Shown in pieces: positions 37,559 to 46,787 of a stretch of 64,000 nucleotides of DNA. How positions within the stretch are numbered: the stretch's first letter is position 1; each line of letters begins with the position of its first letter. The notes under the pieces are model-generated. The model was not told the DNA's origin, searched no databases, and saw only the letters and a program-made list of their open reading frames with translations. The DNA is from DTU013 sp964512095 (GTDB lineage: Bacteria > Bacillota > Clostridia > Acetivibrionales > DTU013), in assembly GCA_964512095.1 (NCBI GenBank), contig CAZEIH010000001.1:62001-126000 (forward strand), read 5' to 3'. A program made the position numbers and the translations under genes.

Positions 37559-40500
37559 TTACATAAACTCTTCATTTTCAAAAAGCTGATCCAGCAGTGA
37601 AATATCAAGTGTATTCTGGTCCTCCTGCTCAAGAAGAACATCCTTAATCAATACATCCGGATTATTAATCACTTCTGAGGCAAGCTTAATTATATTGTCC
37701 AAAATCCTTTGCATTCTGAATTTCTCATAGTAATTAGAAATGTAAACCGCATCAAGCAATAACTCTTCCGCTTCTTCCTTGATATAAAGTGTAAGATCAT
37801 ACTTTGGTTCAATGTTTACTTCAACCACTTCTGCTGTAATGCCATCCAGCACTAAGTTACTCTCCTGCTGGACTGGAAAATAGTTAAATAGTATAGAGAA
37901 CAAGGATTTTATTCTGGTTTTTTCATATAGCTTCTGATGCAACTCCTCAAAGGGATAGTCTTGATTGTCCCAAGCTTCTAGAACAGTAGAATTCACCGAT
38001 TTCATATATTCCAGGAAGCTTTGCTTTGAATCCACATGGGAGCTCAGACATAGCACATTAAGGAATATACCAACCGTATTTTCAAGATCACTATGTCGAC
38101 GCCCCATTACAGGTGTGCCTAAGCAAATGTTCTCCTGTTTTGTCTCTCTATATAAGACTATGTTAAAAACGGTAAGCATGAATACATACTTTGTTACCTT
38201 ATGTATAATGCAAAAGTCAGCTATTGCCTGAGTTAACTCTTGGTCAATGTTTACCCTGATTCCCTCGCCTTGCTTTGTAGTCAGATTTGCATTAGTTCTT
38301 TTAGGGATCTCGGTATAACTAAGAGTACTTAATTTATTAAACCAATAATCCTCCTGCTTTTTCAAGTAATCGCTCTGAAGCATCTCCGCCTGCCAGCAAG
38401 CATAATCCTTATACTGAATCTTAACAGGGGGTAATTTCTCTCCATTATATAGATTTATGAATTCATGTACTAAAATATCTGTTGATATGCCATCGGAAAT
38501 GATGTGATGCATATCAAAAAGCAAAATGTATTCCTCAACGGCCAATTCTATAAGAGAAATTCTGAACAAGGGCACCTGTTCAAGGTTATACGGCCTGATA
38601 AACTCTCTGATAAGCTCTTGTACATGCTCTTTATCACAGGTCATATGAGAAATCTCAAATGGAACATTTTCATGTACAATTTGAACTGCTTCACCATCCC
38701 TTAAGCAATAGGATGTCCTTAAAGACTCATGCCTGTCCACCAAACCTCTGAAAGCATTTAGGAGCCTGTGATTGTCCACAACTCCCTTCATGGAAAGAAT
38801 GATGGGCCAATTGTAATTCGTGCTTTCACCTTCAGCCTGGTTGAGAATGAATAATCTTTTCTGAGCCGACGACAGGGGGTAATACTCTCTTTGACCTACA
38901 CTTTTGATACTTGAAAAATAGTCATTTGTTCTCTTCTGATCAATATAATTATTATAGAAGTGGTCTGTAAATTCCATAATGGTAGGGTTGTTCAATAATT
39001 CAGAAATCGAGACCTCAACATTAAGCTTTTTATTTATGAGGTTGATAACCTTCATACCATGGAGAGAATCGCCACCTAACTCATAGAAATTTTCATGTAT
39101 ATTTACTTGCTTTAGCCCAAGCACCCTGGCAATAATTTTCCCAATCTTAGCCTTTACCCCCCATATCTCCTGGCTTCCCCTTCCAACTAGTTCTATTTCA
39201 TCAAGCTCTGCGTCCAACATGTCTACTTCTATACTAAGTGGAACCTCTATCCAGCATCGTTCCTTTACAAAGGGATAATCCGGCAAATCCATTCTAGCTA
39301 GTTCTTCCTCCTGGTACAGACCGTACCAGTCAATATTTGCACCCTTTACATAATTACGACAAAGATTCGCAGCAATAGCATCGTCAGCCTTTCCAGATAA
39401 ACTCCATTTACTCGCAGTACCGGCGGCAGATTGATCCAGCTCTGCTTTTTCCTCTGCTGTCAAATCTCCTGCTTCAAGAACATCCCTTCCATAAAAAATG
39501 ACTCTGTGACTACCATAATATGCACCCTCAATGGAGTCAAAGCTGTCAGGCTCCATTTTTAACATCTGGTCAAGCTTTGTTATCAGCTTCTCACTGGTTT
39601 CCCCCATTATTGCAAGCCTGTATTTATAATGTCCCCGTCCTGTACAAGCAGAGTAGCAAAAATCCCTAATCCTTTCCCCATCACATTCTACTAAAGCATT
39701 TCTGTACTCTTCCATAAGACTTCTTAGAGAATTCACATTCTTAGCAGACAAGGTTAGTATCAGCATTCCGGCTTTCATAGAGGGCTTAGGGTCCGGCATC
39801 CATTGAGGAGCTTCCTCCAGAATTATATGACAGTTTGTTCCTCCAAGCCCGTATGAATTAATACCACATCGTCTAGGACTATTTTTACAGATCCACTTTT
39901 TAGCTTTTGTATTCACATAAATGGAAGACATCTCAAAATTAATCTTTCTATTAGGTCTAACAAAATTAATGGTGGGGGGCAGTGTACCATTTTTTAATGC
40001 CAGCATGCATTTGACAAAACTGGCTATCCCCGATGCTTGATCCAAATGTCCTATATTCGGTTTTACAGTGCCTACAGCACAAAACTGGTACGGTGCATTA
40101 GCTCTTCTAAATGCTCGTATAATTCCTTCAGCTTCAATAGGATCACCAAGCTTGGTTGCCGTGCCATGTGTTTCAATATAGGATATTGTACAGGGATCAA
40201 TCTCCGCATCCTTCCAGGCTCTAATCACCACATCCTCCTGGGCTTCAGGATTGGGAGCCGTTATACCAATGGAGCTGCCATCCTGATTAACAGCGCTACC
40301 TTTTATGACCCCATAGATCTTATCTCTATCCTTCTGCGCCAGGTCAAGGGGCTTTAAAATAACCGTGGCAACACCTTCACCTAATCCAGTACCATCAGAG
40401 CTATCATCAAATGTTCTGGTCCTCCCATCCGGCGATACAACACCAATCTGTTCATCATTATTAACTGGAAGCAGGTTTATTTTAACTCCCCCGACAATAG

Positions 40501-43500
40501 CCATCTCGCACTCCCGGTTTTTAATTGCCTGACATGCCAGATGTATTGCCACAAGAGATGAGGAGCACGCTGTATCTACCAGCATGTTAGGCCCCTTAAG
40601 ATTTAAAACATATGATATCCTTGTTGCAACCATCTGCGGTACATTTCCTGGTATGGAAAGAGGAATATCCGATGGTCTGAATTCTGTGATTAGTTGCTTA
40701 TAATATGGTGGCCCTACATGACTCACATAAACACCAGTCCTGCTGCCATTAAGCCTGTTTCCACCATAGCCCGCATCGTCAATGGCTTTCCATGTAGTCT
40801 CCAGAAATAGTCTTTGATGAGGATCCATTAGGGATGCTTCATTGGGGGAAATATTGAAAAAACTATAATCAAATTTGTCTACTTCCTCAAGAAAAGCAGA
40901 TTCAAAGTATTCCATTTTTTTACGAAGCATGCCTGTATTTCGTAAAAAATCATCTGTATCTTTTTTTCTGGACGAAGGAAACTTTCTGACACAACTGGTT
41001 CCGTTTAAAATGTTTTGCCAGTATTCATTTAGATTATTAGCCATAGGCATATCAACAGCCATACCAATGACAGCAATATCCTTAATTCTCTTCTCTTGCG
41101 TCCCTACGACAGCACTGCTATGATTATTTTCTTTATCCTCCTTGAAAAAGTCCTTGGAAATGGGAGTGCTCCTAAGAATAGTCTCCTTATCAAGCTTCTT
41201 TTTCTTTATGTAATCTGCCATCTGCTTAATAGTAGAAAATGCAAACAGATCGGCAACCGATATAAGGGATCCATATTGGGCCTCTAATAACGAGTGCAAT
41301 TTTATTATAAGAATGGAATTTCCTCCAATGTCAAAGAAGTTGTCATTCATTCCAATTCTATCAATTTCTAGTACCTTTTTTAGTATATCCACCAGTTCAT
41401 GCTCGGTTTCATCACCAGGTTTAATATATTCATGGCCTGTTTGTGTATTTTCTGAGGGCTTCGGCAGTGCTTTACGGTCTATCTTACCATTGGATGTTAT
41501 TGGAATACTATTGATCTGAATAAAAAAGGACGGGAGCATATAACCCGGAAGCTCCTTTTTAAGACTATCCCGTATATCATTGATATCAAGTGGGTCTTTT
41601 GCAACCATATACGCTGTCAGGTATTTGTGAGCACCTAAACCATCACTTGGTATGACCACTGCCTCTGTAACACTGTTGATTTTAAGAAGAGCACTTTCGA
41701 TTTCTCCCAGTTCAATTCGATGTCCCCTTATTTTTACCTGATGATCCTTTCTACCCAGATATTCCAGATCCCCATTGGGCAGAAGTCTTGCTAAATCCCC
41801 GGATCTATACAACCTTTCTTCTGGCTTGTAGGGGTTCGCTACAAATCTCTCAGAGGTCAATTGAGGTCTGTTGAGGTATCCTCTTGCAACACCCTCGCCT
41901 CCTACACACAGCTCTCCCATAATCCCCTGTGGCTGGAGTCTTAAATTTTCGTCCATTACATATGACGATAGTGTGGGAATGGACTTACCAATATTACTCA
42001 GATTTACATCCATATCCTCTAAGGTTAATTCCTTATATGTTACATGAACTGTCGTTTCAGTGATGCCATACATGTTTATTAGCCGCGTTTGGGGGTATTT
42101 TGCCTTCCATGATTTCAGAGCAACCGGCTGTAATGCCTCTCCGCCGAATATGATGTATCTAAGACTCAAATCCCCTTCATCTGCCTGTGTCACCTTGCTT
42201 TGAAGACTATAGAATGCACTGGGTGTCTGATTCAAAACAGTTACCCTTTCCTTCTCTAGCAGGGTCAAAAATTCTCCTGGATCCCTGGTTACTTTTTTGG
42301 GAACGATAACAAGAGTTCCTCCGTAGAGCAGTGCTCCAAAGATTTCCCATACGGAAAAGTCAAAGCTAAAGGAGTGAAACATAGTCCACACCTCGCTGTC
42401 ACTAAAATCAAACTGCATGGAATCATTGAAAAACAGTCTTACAAGATTTCTGTGTTCAATCATTACACCCTTTGGCTTTCCGGTAGTACCTGAGGTGTAT
42501 ATAATATAAGCCATATCGTTTGGGGCATTATCATTCTCGAGATTGGATGATTCTGCCCAATAGGAGCTGTCATCATCAATAAAAATGACCTTTCCCTGAA
42601 AAGCCGTTTTATCTGCTAAATGCTTTTGTGTTAGTAAAATTGATGCACCACAGTCTTCCAACGTATATCTGATCCTCTCCTGGGGATAGTTAGGCTCTAT
42701 CGGCACATATGCTCCGCTGGACTTTAATATGGCAAGAACTCCTGTTATCATCTCAATGGAAGGCTCGGCAACGATGGCAACCGGCTGATCAGGGCAGACT
42801 CCGAATTGCTTGAGTGCACCAGCAAGCTGGTTAGCCTTTTCATTTAGCTGACGATATGTCATTGTCGTATCTTCATATTTCAGTGCAATTTTATCAGGAG
42901 TCCTGGCAGCCTGATCCTCAAAGAGAACGTGAACTGTTTTGTCAGGATAAGCAGCACCAGTATTGCTGCAACAGCAAAGAAGGTTATTAATCTCTTCCAA
43001 AGGCAGAATGTCAATATCTGAAAGCATAATGTCGGGATTAGCTAAAACTTTATCGAGGTAATTTATGTAGTATTTCTCGAACCTAACGATGATATCTGCA
43101 TCACAGACAGAGGAATCATATTCTATCTCAGCCGTAACCCCACCTTCTGTTGGGGTAAAAATGAAAACCAGGCTAGGACTGTAATTCCCCATCCTCTCTT
43201 CATCATGGAAGCCCTTGAGCAGTGCCATAGTTTCAAAGACAGATGAGGTATCTCCTAAAAGCTCTAGCCCAAGGGCCTCAATGGTGCCCTCTGCTGGAAC
43301 ATTACAGTAGATTTTTGATTCACTAACATTTCCTCTTATTGTCTTTATATAGTCCTTAAAGCTAATTTCACTGTTAACTATTGTTCTTAGAGCAATAACG
43401 TCAGCCAGGCCGACTGTTTCCGACGTTTCACCCAAAAACGCCGGCATTCCTATAAGCAAATCCTTATTGCCTGAAAACTTGTATAATAGGAATACAACGC

Positions 43501-43744
43501 CGCTTAAAAGTATTGAGAACAGATTTAGTCTAGACCCTTTACAGATACGCTCCATTCTATCTAATAAATGGTCCGGTATACAAAAACTTATGTGCTGCAT
43601 ACCAGCCGTTACAGCTTCTCTGTTGACGATTCCCTCAGGCAGCCCACTATGCATTACTGCTCCATCCAGCTTCTTTAGCCAGTATTCTCTTTCCTTTTCA
43701 TATTTGGCTCCTGACATGATTAAATTTCTAGTATACTTATCCAT
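37559..43744 (-). CDS. Synthase S4: half C-A(Thr)-PCP-KS-ACP-C
   Basis: Hybrid subunit of 2061 residues, ATG at 43744 behind GGAAGG/AAGGCGGA. Residues 1-270 match only the C-terminal half of a condensation domain, with no HHxxxDG. A follows (TSGTTGKPKG near 418) with pocket residues DFWNIGMVHK, the threonine code; PCP (GGNSI near 811); KS (TACSSS Cys near 1058, HGTAT, NIGH); no KR, only a short linker; ACP (GGDSL near 1556); and a full C domain (HHIISDG near 1744). Predicted role: Thr is joined to the S3 chain by the C domain at the end of S3, extended by one unreduced beta-keto unit, then passed by the terminal C domain to the first PCP of S5. The C-terminus is acidic and aromatic (ENEEFM), a possible docking peptide. 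Confidence 0.95.
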   Translation of the reverse strand: MDKYTRNLIMSGAKYEKEREYWLKKLDGAVMHSGLPEGIVNREAVTAGMQHISFCIPDHLLDRMERICKGSRLNLFSILLSGVVFLLYKFSGNKDLLIGMPAFLGETSETVGLADVIALRTIVNSEISFKDYIKTIRGNVSESKIYCNVPAEGTIEALGLELLGDTSSVFETMALLKGFHDEERMGNYSPSLVFIFTPTEGGVTAEIEYDSSVCDADIIVRFEKYYINYLDKVLANPDIMLSDIDILPLEEINNLLCCCSNTGAAYPDKTVHVLFEDQAARTPDKIALKYEDTTMTYRQLNEKANQLAGALKQFGVCPDQPVAIVAEPSIEMITGVLAILKSSGAYVPIEPNYPQERIRYTLEDCGASILLTQKHLADKTAFQGKVIFIDDDSSYWAESSNLENDNAPNDMAYIIYTSGTTGKPKGVMIEHRNLVRLFFNDSMQFDFSDSEVWTMFHSFSFDFSVWEIFGALLYGGTLVIVPKKVTRDPGEFLTLLEKERVTVLNQTPSAFYSLQSKVTQADEGDLSLRYIIFGGEALQPVALKSWKAKYPQTRLINMYGITETTVHVTYKELTLEDMDVNLSNIGKSIPTLSSYVMDENLRLQPQGIMGELCVGGEGVARGYLNRPQLTSERFVANPYKPEERLYRSGDLARLLPNGDLEYLGRKDHQVKIRGHRIELGEIESALLKINSVTEAVVIPSDGLGAHKYLTAYMVAKDPLDINDIRDSLKKELPGYMLPSFFIQINSIPITSNGKIDRKALPKPSENTQTGHEYIKPGDETEHELVDILKKVLEIDRIGMNDNFFDIGGNSILIIKLHSLLEAQYGSLISVADLFAFSTIKQMADYIKKKKLDKETILRSTPISKDFFKEDKENNHSSAVVGTQEKRIKDIAVIGMAVDMPMANNLNEYWQNILNGTSCVRKFPSSRKKDTDDFLRNTGMLRKKMEYFESAFLEEVDKFDYSFFNISPNEASLMDPHQRLFLETTWKAIDDAGYGGNRLNGSRTGVYVSHVGPPYYKQLITEFRPSDIPLSIPGNVPQMVATRISYVLNLKGPNMLVDTACSSSLVAIHLACQAIKNRECEMAIVGGVKINLLPVNNDEQIGVVSPDGRTRTFDDSSDGTGLGEGVATVILKPLDLAQKDRDKIYGVIKGSAVNQDGSSIGITAPNPEAQEDVVIRAWKDAEIDPCTISYIETHGTATKLGDPIEAEGIIRAFRRANAPYQFCAVGTVKPNIGHLDQASGIASFVKCMLALKNGTLPPTINFVRPNRKINFEMSSIYVNTKAKKWICKNSPRRCGINSYGLGGTNCHIILEEAPQWMPDPKPSMKAGMLILTLSAKNVNSLRSLMEEYRNALVECDGERIRDFCYSACTGRGHYKYRLAIMGETSEKLITKLDQMLKMEPDSFDSIEGAYYGSHRVIFYGRDVLEAGDLTAEEKAELDQSAAGTASKWSLSGKADDAIAANLCRNYVKGANIDWYGLYQEEELARMDLPDYPFVKERCWIEVPLSIEVDMLDAELDEIELVGRGSQEIWGVKAKIGKIIARVLGLKQVNIHENFYELGGDSLHGMKVINLINKKLNVEVSISELLNNPTIMEFTDHFYNNYIDQKRTNDYFSSIKSVGQREYYPLSSAQKRLFILNQAEGESTNYNWPIILSMKGVVDNHRLLNAFRGLVDRHESLRTSYCLRDGEAVQIVHENVPFEISHMTCDKEHVQELIREFIRPYNLEQVPLFRISLIELAVEEYILLFDMHHIISDGISTDILVHEFINLYNGEKLPPVKIQYKDYACWQAEMLQSDYLKKQEDYWFNKLSTLSYTEIPKRTNANLTTKQGEGIRVNIDQELTQAIADFCIIHKVTKYVFMLTVFNIVLYRETKQENICLGTPVMGRRHSDLENTVGIFLNVLCLSSHVDSKQSFLEYMKSVNSTVLEAWDNQDYPFEELHQKLYEKTRIKSLFSILFNYFPVQQESNLVLDGITAEVVEVNIEPKYDLTLYIKEEAEELLLDAVYISNYYEKFRMQRILDNIIKLASEVINNPDVLIKDVLLEQEDQNTLDISLLDQLFENEEFM

Positions 43745-43788
43745 TCCGCCTTCTGCACCTTCCCGACATCATCATATTTAGCCCTATA

Positions 43789-45048
43789 CTATACTGACTT
43801 CTCATAATCGGGAAACAGATAATTTGTTCCGGTTTCATCAAAAATCTGATTAAACCACTCATCCTGCTCCGAAGATGGCACCATCTTTGTGTCCATTATA
43901 ACTTTCAAATTCGCCAGTGCTTCCTTGGCTTGCTCCAAACTTGGTTTGGAGGACGTTTTCTCAATCTCGTCCTGTATTCTTTGGATATTCCTGTATGGTT
44001 CCACAACACCCTTATTATAGATTTCATTATCAAAGCATTTATTCTCTGTAGCCACACCAATTGCCAAGCATCTTGTTACTACAGTAGGGACATGCTTTGT
44101 GTACAGGGGGTTCTCACCAAGGTATTCCTTAATATTTTGCCGATCTTCCTTCTGCTCGAAGCTAAGAGCATTTACATCCTTCATATTTGTATTGATTAAT
44201 CCACTTAACACATTTTTAGGTCCAATCTCTATAGTCAATGTAACTCCCCATTTTTCAAGGTACTTCATTGTTTTTTCCCACTGCACAGGCTTTATAAGCT
44301 GAGTGGTTAGGAAATCACTAACCTTGTCGGCTCCCTCGTAGAGCCTGGCATTTGTATTGGATATCACAGGGTACCTTGGGCTGCAGAATTTGTATTTCTC
44401 AAGCTCCTGACCAAGCTTTGCGGCCGCCTCTGACATAAGAACACTATGGAAAGGTGCACTTCCAAACAAGGGTGTTACCTGTCCACCATGCTGGAGCACC
44501 TGATCCTCAACCTGCTGAACCAGTTCTACATGGCCTGATATTGCAGTTTGTTGTGAAGAGTTGTAGCATGAAATGCTTACCACCTTATCATCAGTACATA
44601 CTTTTGTACAAAAGCCCTCGACCAGCTCCGGCGAAATATCATCAATGATTGTCATGGAACCAACTCCCGTATCAGCTACTTCCTGTGCCAGGATGCTCCT
44701 CTTGCGAACAATTTGAACTGCATCTGCAAGCCGCATAACACCACTGCAGACTAAAGCCGTATACTCACCAAGGCTGTGTCCCGTGCAAAATTGCGGTGCT
44801 ACACCTATTTCCTTCATGTACACTCTAAATTCTGCTACACTAGCTGTTAGAATAGCCACAAGTGAATTTTCCGTTTTTGACAAATCAGCTAAATTTCCAC
44901 TAAAGCAAAGGGCTCCAAGATCAAATCCCAGTATGTCACTGGCCTCCTCAAAAGTCTTCTTAGCAATGTCATACTGTTGGCACAGGTTCTCACACATACC
45001 CACATACTGTGAGCCCTGACCGGGAAAAACAAATGCAATTTTCTCCAT
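43789..45048 (-). CDS. Free-standing acyltransferase AT1 (divergent; possible unusual-extender AT)
   Basis: Second trans-acyltransferase, 419 residues. GQGSQ at the N-terminus, GHSLGE with Ser 92, Arg 117 kept, and APFH. Around Arg 117 it reads RSILAQ where AT2 has RGKFMQ, so the acyl pocket differs. The tail (about residues 305-419) is homologous to that of AT2. ATG at 45048 is preferred over TTG 45063 because GAGAGGT lies about seven bases before the ATG. It directly follows the ACP / acyl-CoA dehydrogenase cassette. In zwittermicin biosynthesis, acyltransferases of the cluster take aminomalonyl- or hydroxymalonyl-ACP as donor; by context AT1 may do the same here. That is inference; it could simply be another malonyl transferase. 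Confidence 0.92.
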   Translation of the reverse strand: MEKIAFVFPGQGSQYVGMCENLCQQYDIAKKTFEEASDILGFDLGALCFSGNLADLSKTENSLVAILTASVAEFRVYMKEIGVAPQFCTGHSLGEYTALVCSGVMRLADAVQIVRKRSILAQEVADTGVGSMTIIDDISPELVEGFCTKVCTDDKVVSISCYNSSQQTAISGHVELVQQVEDQVLQHGGQVTPLFGSAPFHSVLMSEAAAKLGQELEKYKFCSPRYPVISNTNARLYEGADKVSDFLTTQLIKPVQWEKTMKYLEKWGVTLTIEIGPKNVLSGLINTNMKDVNALSFEQKEDRQNIKEYLGENPLYTKHVPTVVTRCLAIGVATENKCFDNEIYNKGVVEPYRNIQRIQDEIEKTSSKPSLEQAKEALANLKVIMDTKMVPSSEQDEWFNQIFDETGTNYLFPDYEKSV

Positions 45049-45054
45049 AATAGC

Positions 45055-45061
45055 ACCTCTC
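45055..45061 (-). promoter_or_regulatory. Ribosome binding site deciding the AT1 start
   Basis: GAGAGGT on the minus strand, about seven bases before ATG 45048; it would overlap a TTG start at 45063, so the ATG is chosen. Confidence 0.7.
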
Positions 45062-45114
45062 AAAATATTATTTTGTTAGTAAAATGTTTTCTTCATTGCC
45101 TGATCATTTTCAAG

Positions 45115-45194
45115 CAAGTCAATTCGCTTCGCTCAGGGAGTCATTCGTCTTCATTCATCGCCGACCTATAGAGGTTGGCGTTTTCTGAAGACAT
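45115..45194. repeat. Structured intergenic element, copy 2
   Basis: Second copy of the two-block element, in the 213-base gap between the acyl-CoA dehydrogenase and AT1. Block 1 (45115-45143) is identical to 30557-30585 over 29 bases. Block 2 (45160-45194) differs from 30619-30653 at three positions. Two of the changes fall in hairpin stems and turn G-C pairs into G-U pairs if the plus strand is transcribed (45063-type numbering aside: bases 45176 and 45182); on the minus strand both would be A-C mismatches. The third lies in a loop. The 11-bp hairpin found between the blocks in copy 1 is missing here. Confidence 0.78.
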
Positions 45195-45261
45195 GGATAA
45201 AGTTTTCTCTTTTGCGTCTTAAAGCCCTGCAGATTTACACATGACTATATCTCACCGATTT

Positions 45262-46395
45262 TTAATACTGTCTGAATGTATTTGTTGCAATTAGTACCTC
45301 GTGCATTTGAGAGGTACCTTCTATGATTTCGTTTATTTTTGCATCCCTATAGTGCCTTTCAACCGCATACTCCCTGTAGCATCCGTTCCCTCCATGTATC
45401 TGAACAGCATCAGAGGCGACCTGAACCGCCATCTTTGATGCCAGATATTTAGCATTCCATGTCTCCATTATAGATTCCGGATCACCTACATCCTTCAAGT
45501 ACCCCGCACTAAAACACATTAGTCTGGCAGCTTTTATAGAAACCACCATTTCAGTAATCATCTTCTGAATTAGTTGACACTGTCTTAATGGCTGCCCAAA
45601 CTGCTTCCGCTTCCTGGTATATCGAACAGATTCCTCAAGACATGCCTGTCCCAGACCAACACATCCCCATGCAATGGTATACCTGCCATAATCCAGAGCA
45701 GATAAGGCTACATGTGAAAGGCCTATCCCTTCGCGGGCAACAAGATTCTCCCTGGGGATTTTACAATTATCGAAGCTGAGTTCGGCAATCATTGATGCCC
45801 TTGCCCCTAGTAGCCCTTTTATTGGCTTTCTTGAGAACCCGGGAGTATCCTTTTCTACGATAAATGCAGTCGGTTTACCACCACACTGAGCATATACCAG
45901 AAAAATATCTGCTATCTGTCCCATTGTAGTCCACTTCTTTTTGCCATTGATAATGTAATGATCCCCTGACAATTCCGCTACAGACTCAATGCTTTTTGCA
46001 TCACTGCCTACATTAGGTTCAGTAAGAGCAAATGCTCCGATAATTTCTCCTTTTGCCATCCTGTGCAACCATTTATCCTTTTGCTCTTGGGAGCCCCACC
46101 TTTCAAGAGCCAAAGCCACCATTCCATGAACCGTCAGAAGGCTTCTTACAGATGAACAGCCCCTACCGACCTCCTCATTTAAAATGCCCAGAGTCACATT
46201 ATCCAGACCCATTCCCCCATATTCCTTTGGCAGCATTGAACCAAGGTATCCACGCCGGGCCAGTTTTTCTTGCATTTGGGCATTTATGCACTCTTCCCTG
46301 TCATTTTGATCCGCAAAAGGGATAATGTCATTTACTACAAAATCACTAAACTCTTTCTGCCAGGTAAGCTGCTCCGGAGTCAATTCGATTTTCAT
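45262..46395 (-). CDS. Acyl-CoA dehydrogenase family enzyme, likely extender-unit oxidase
   Basis: Flavoprotein dehydrogenase of 377 residues, full length for the family. It contains the FAD-binding ALTEPNVGSD segment, the middle W-T-M beta region, and near the C-terminus IIEGTSQ, whose Glu is the expected catalytic base, with the conserved HGGNG segment before it. ATG at 46395 is chosen over GTG 46404, since AAGGAGG would touch the GTG but is nine bases from the ATG. It follows the free ACP by 52 bases. FkbI and ZmaE, which oxidise glyceryl- or seryl-ACP derivatives in extender-unit synthesis, belong to this family and sit with the same partners. A role on an ACP-bound C3 unit is inferred; fatty acyl-CoA oxidation is the alternative. 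Confidence 0.9.
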   Translation of the reverse strand: MKIELTPEQLTWQKEFSDFVVNDIIPFADQNDREECINAQMQEKLARRGYLGSMLPKEYGGMGLDNVTLGILNEEVGRGCSSVRSLLTVHGMVALALERWGSQEQKDKWLHRMAKGEIIGAFALTEPNVGSDAKSIESVAELSGDHYIINGKKKWTTMGQIADIFLVYAQCGGKPTAFIVEKDTPGFSRKPIKGLLGARASMIAELSFDNCKIPRENLVAREGIGLSHVALSALDYGRYTIAWGCVGLGQACLEESVRYTRKRKQFGQPLRQCQLIQKMITEMVVSIKAARLMCFSAGYLKDVGDPESIMETWNAKYLASKMAVQVASDAVQIHGGNGCYREYAVERHYRDAKINEIIEGTSQMHEVLIATNTFRQY

Positions 46396-46404
46396 AAAAT
46401 TCAC

Positions 46405-46411
46405 CCTCCTT
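46405..46411 (-). promoter_or_regulatory. Ribosome binding site deciding the acyl-CoA dehydrogenase start
   Basis: AAGGAGG on the minus strand, nine bases before ATG 46395. It directly abuts an upstream in-frame GTG (46404), which is therefore rejected as the start. Confidence 0.75.
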
Positions 46412-46447
46412 AGTTACACCATAGTACTTCTTGGCCCACCTTCTTAG

Positions 46448-46684
46448 CTAGGCTGTCTTTTTAGCAATAAATTCTGAAATTGAATTAATAGTTCTAAAAT
46501 TATTCATATCAAGATCCTTGTTGTCCACTCTGATACTAAACTCCTTTTCAAGGAACATGACCAGCTGCATTGCAAAAAGTGAATTGACAAACCCCAGTTC
46601 AAATATATCTTCTCCGTCCTCCAGCTCACGTTTTCTAAAAAATCTCGATAGAAATCCTCTTATTTTTACCTTTCCTTCATCCAT
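46448..46684 (-). CDS. Free-standing acyl carrier protein (extender-unit type)
   Basis: Small acyl carrier protein of 78 residues. The phosphopantetheine serine lies in GFVNSLFAMQLV (about residues 31-42) rather than the usual DSL. The GFVNS form with FAMQLV is characteristic of carriers such as FkbJ and ZmaD that hold methoxymalonyl-, hydroxymalonyl- or aminomalonyl precursors. GGGAG lies about ten bases before ATG 46684. It sits between the hydroxyacyl dehydrogenase (103 bases upstream) and the acyl-CoA dehydrogenase, as in those pathways. It likely carries a three-carbon unit through two oxidations before AT1 or AT2 moves it to a module. The ACP identity is certain; the substrate is inferred. 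Confidence 0.92.
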   Translation of the reverse strand: MDEGKVKIRGFLSRFFRKRELEDGEDIFELGFVNSLFAMQLVMFLEKEFSIRVDNKDLDMNNFRTINSISEFIAKKTA

Positions 46685-46787
46685 ATCATCTTATCTCCCT
46701 TACATTATATTTTTCATTCTGAAGAAAGCCCATTAGCATAGCTATAAAGCCCATCCCATAGATTCCATAGCATACTACTTTGACAAG

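Noticed and set aside
45100..45135. TTGACT at the end of the repeat as a -35 promoter box for AT1
   Set aside because: No TATAAT-like -10 box lies 16-19 bases downstream in either copy; in copy 1 the same hexamer is followed at once by the S6 ribosome site.
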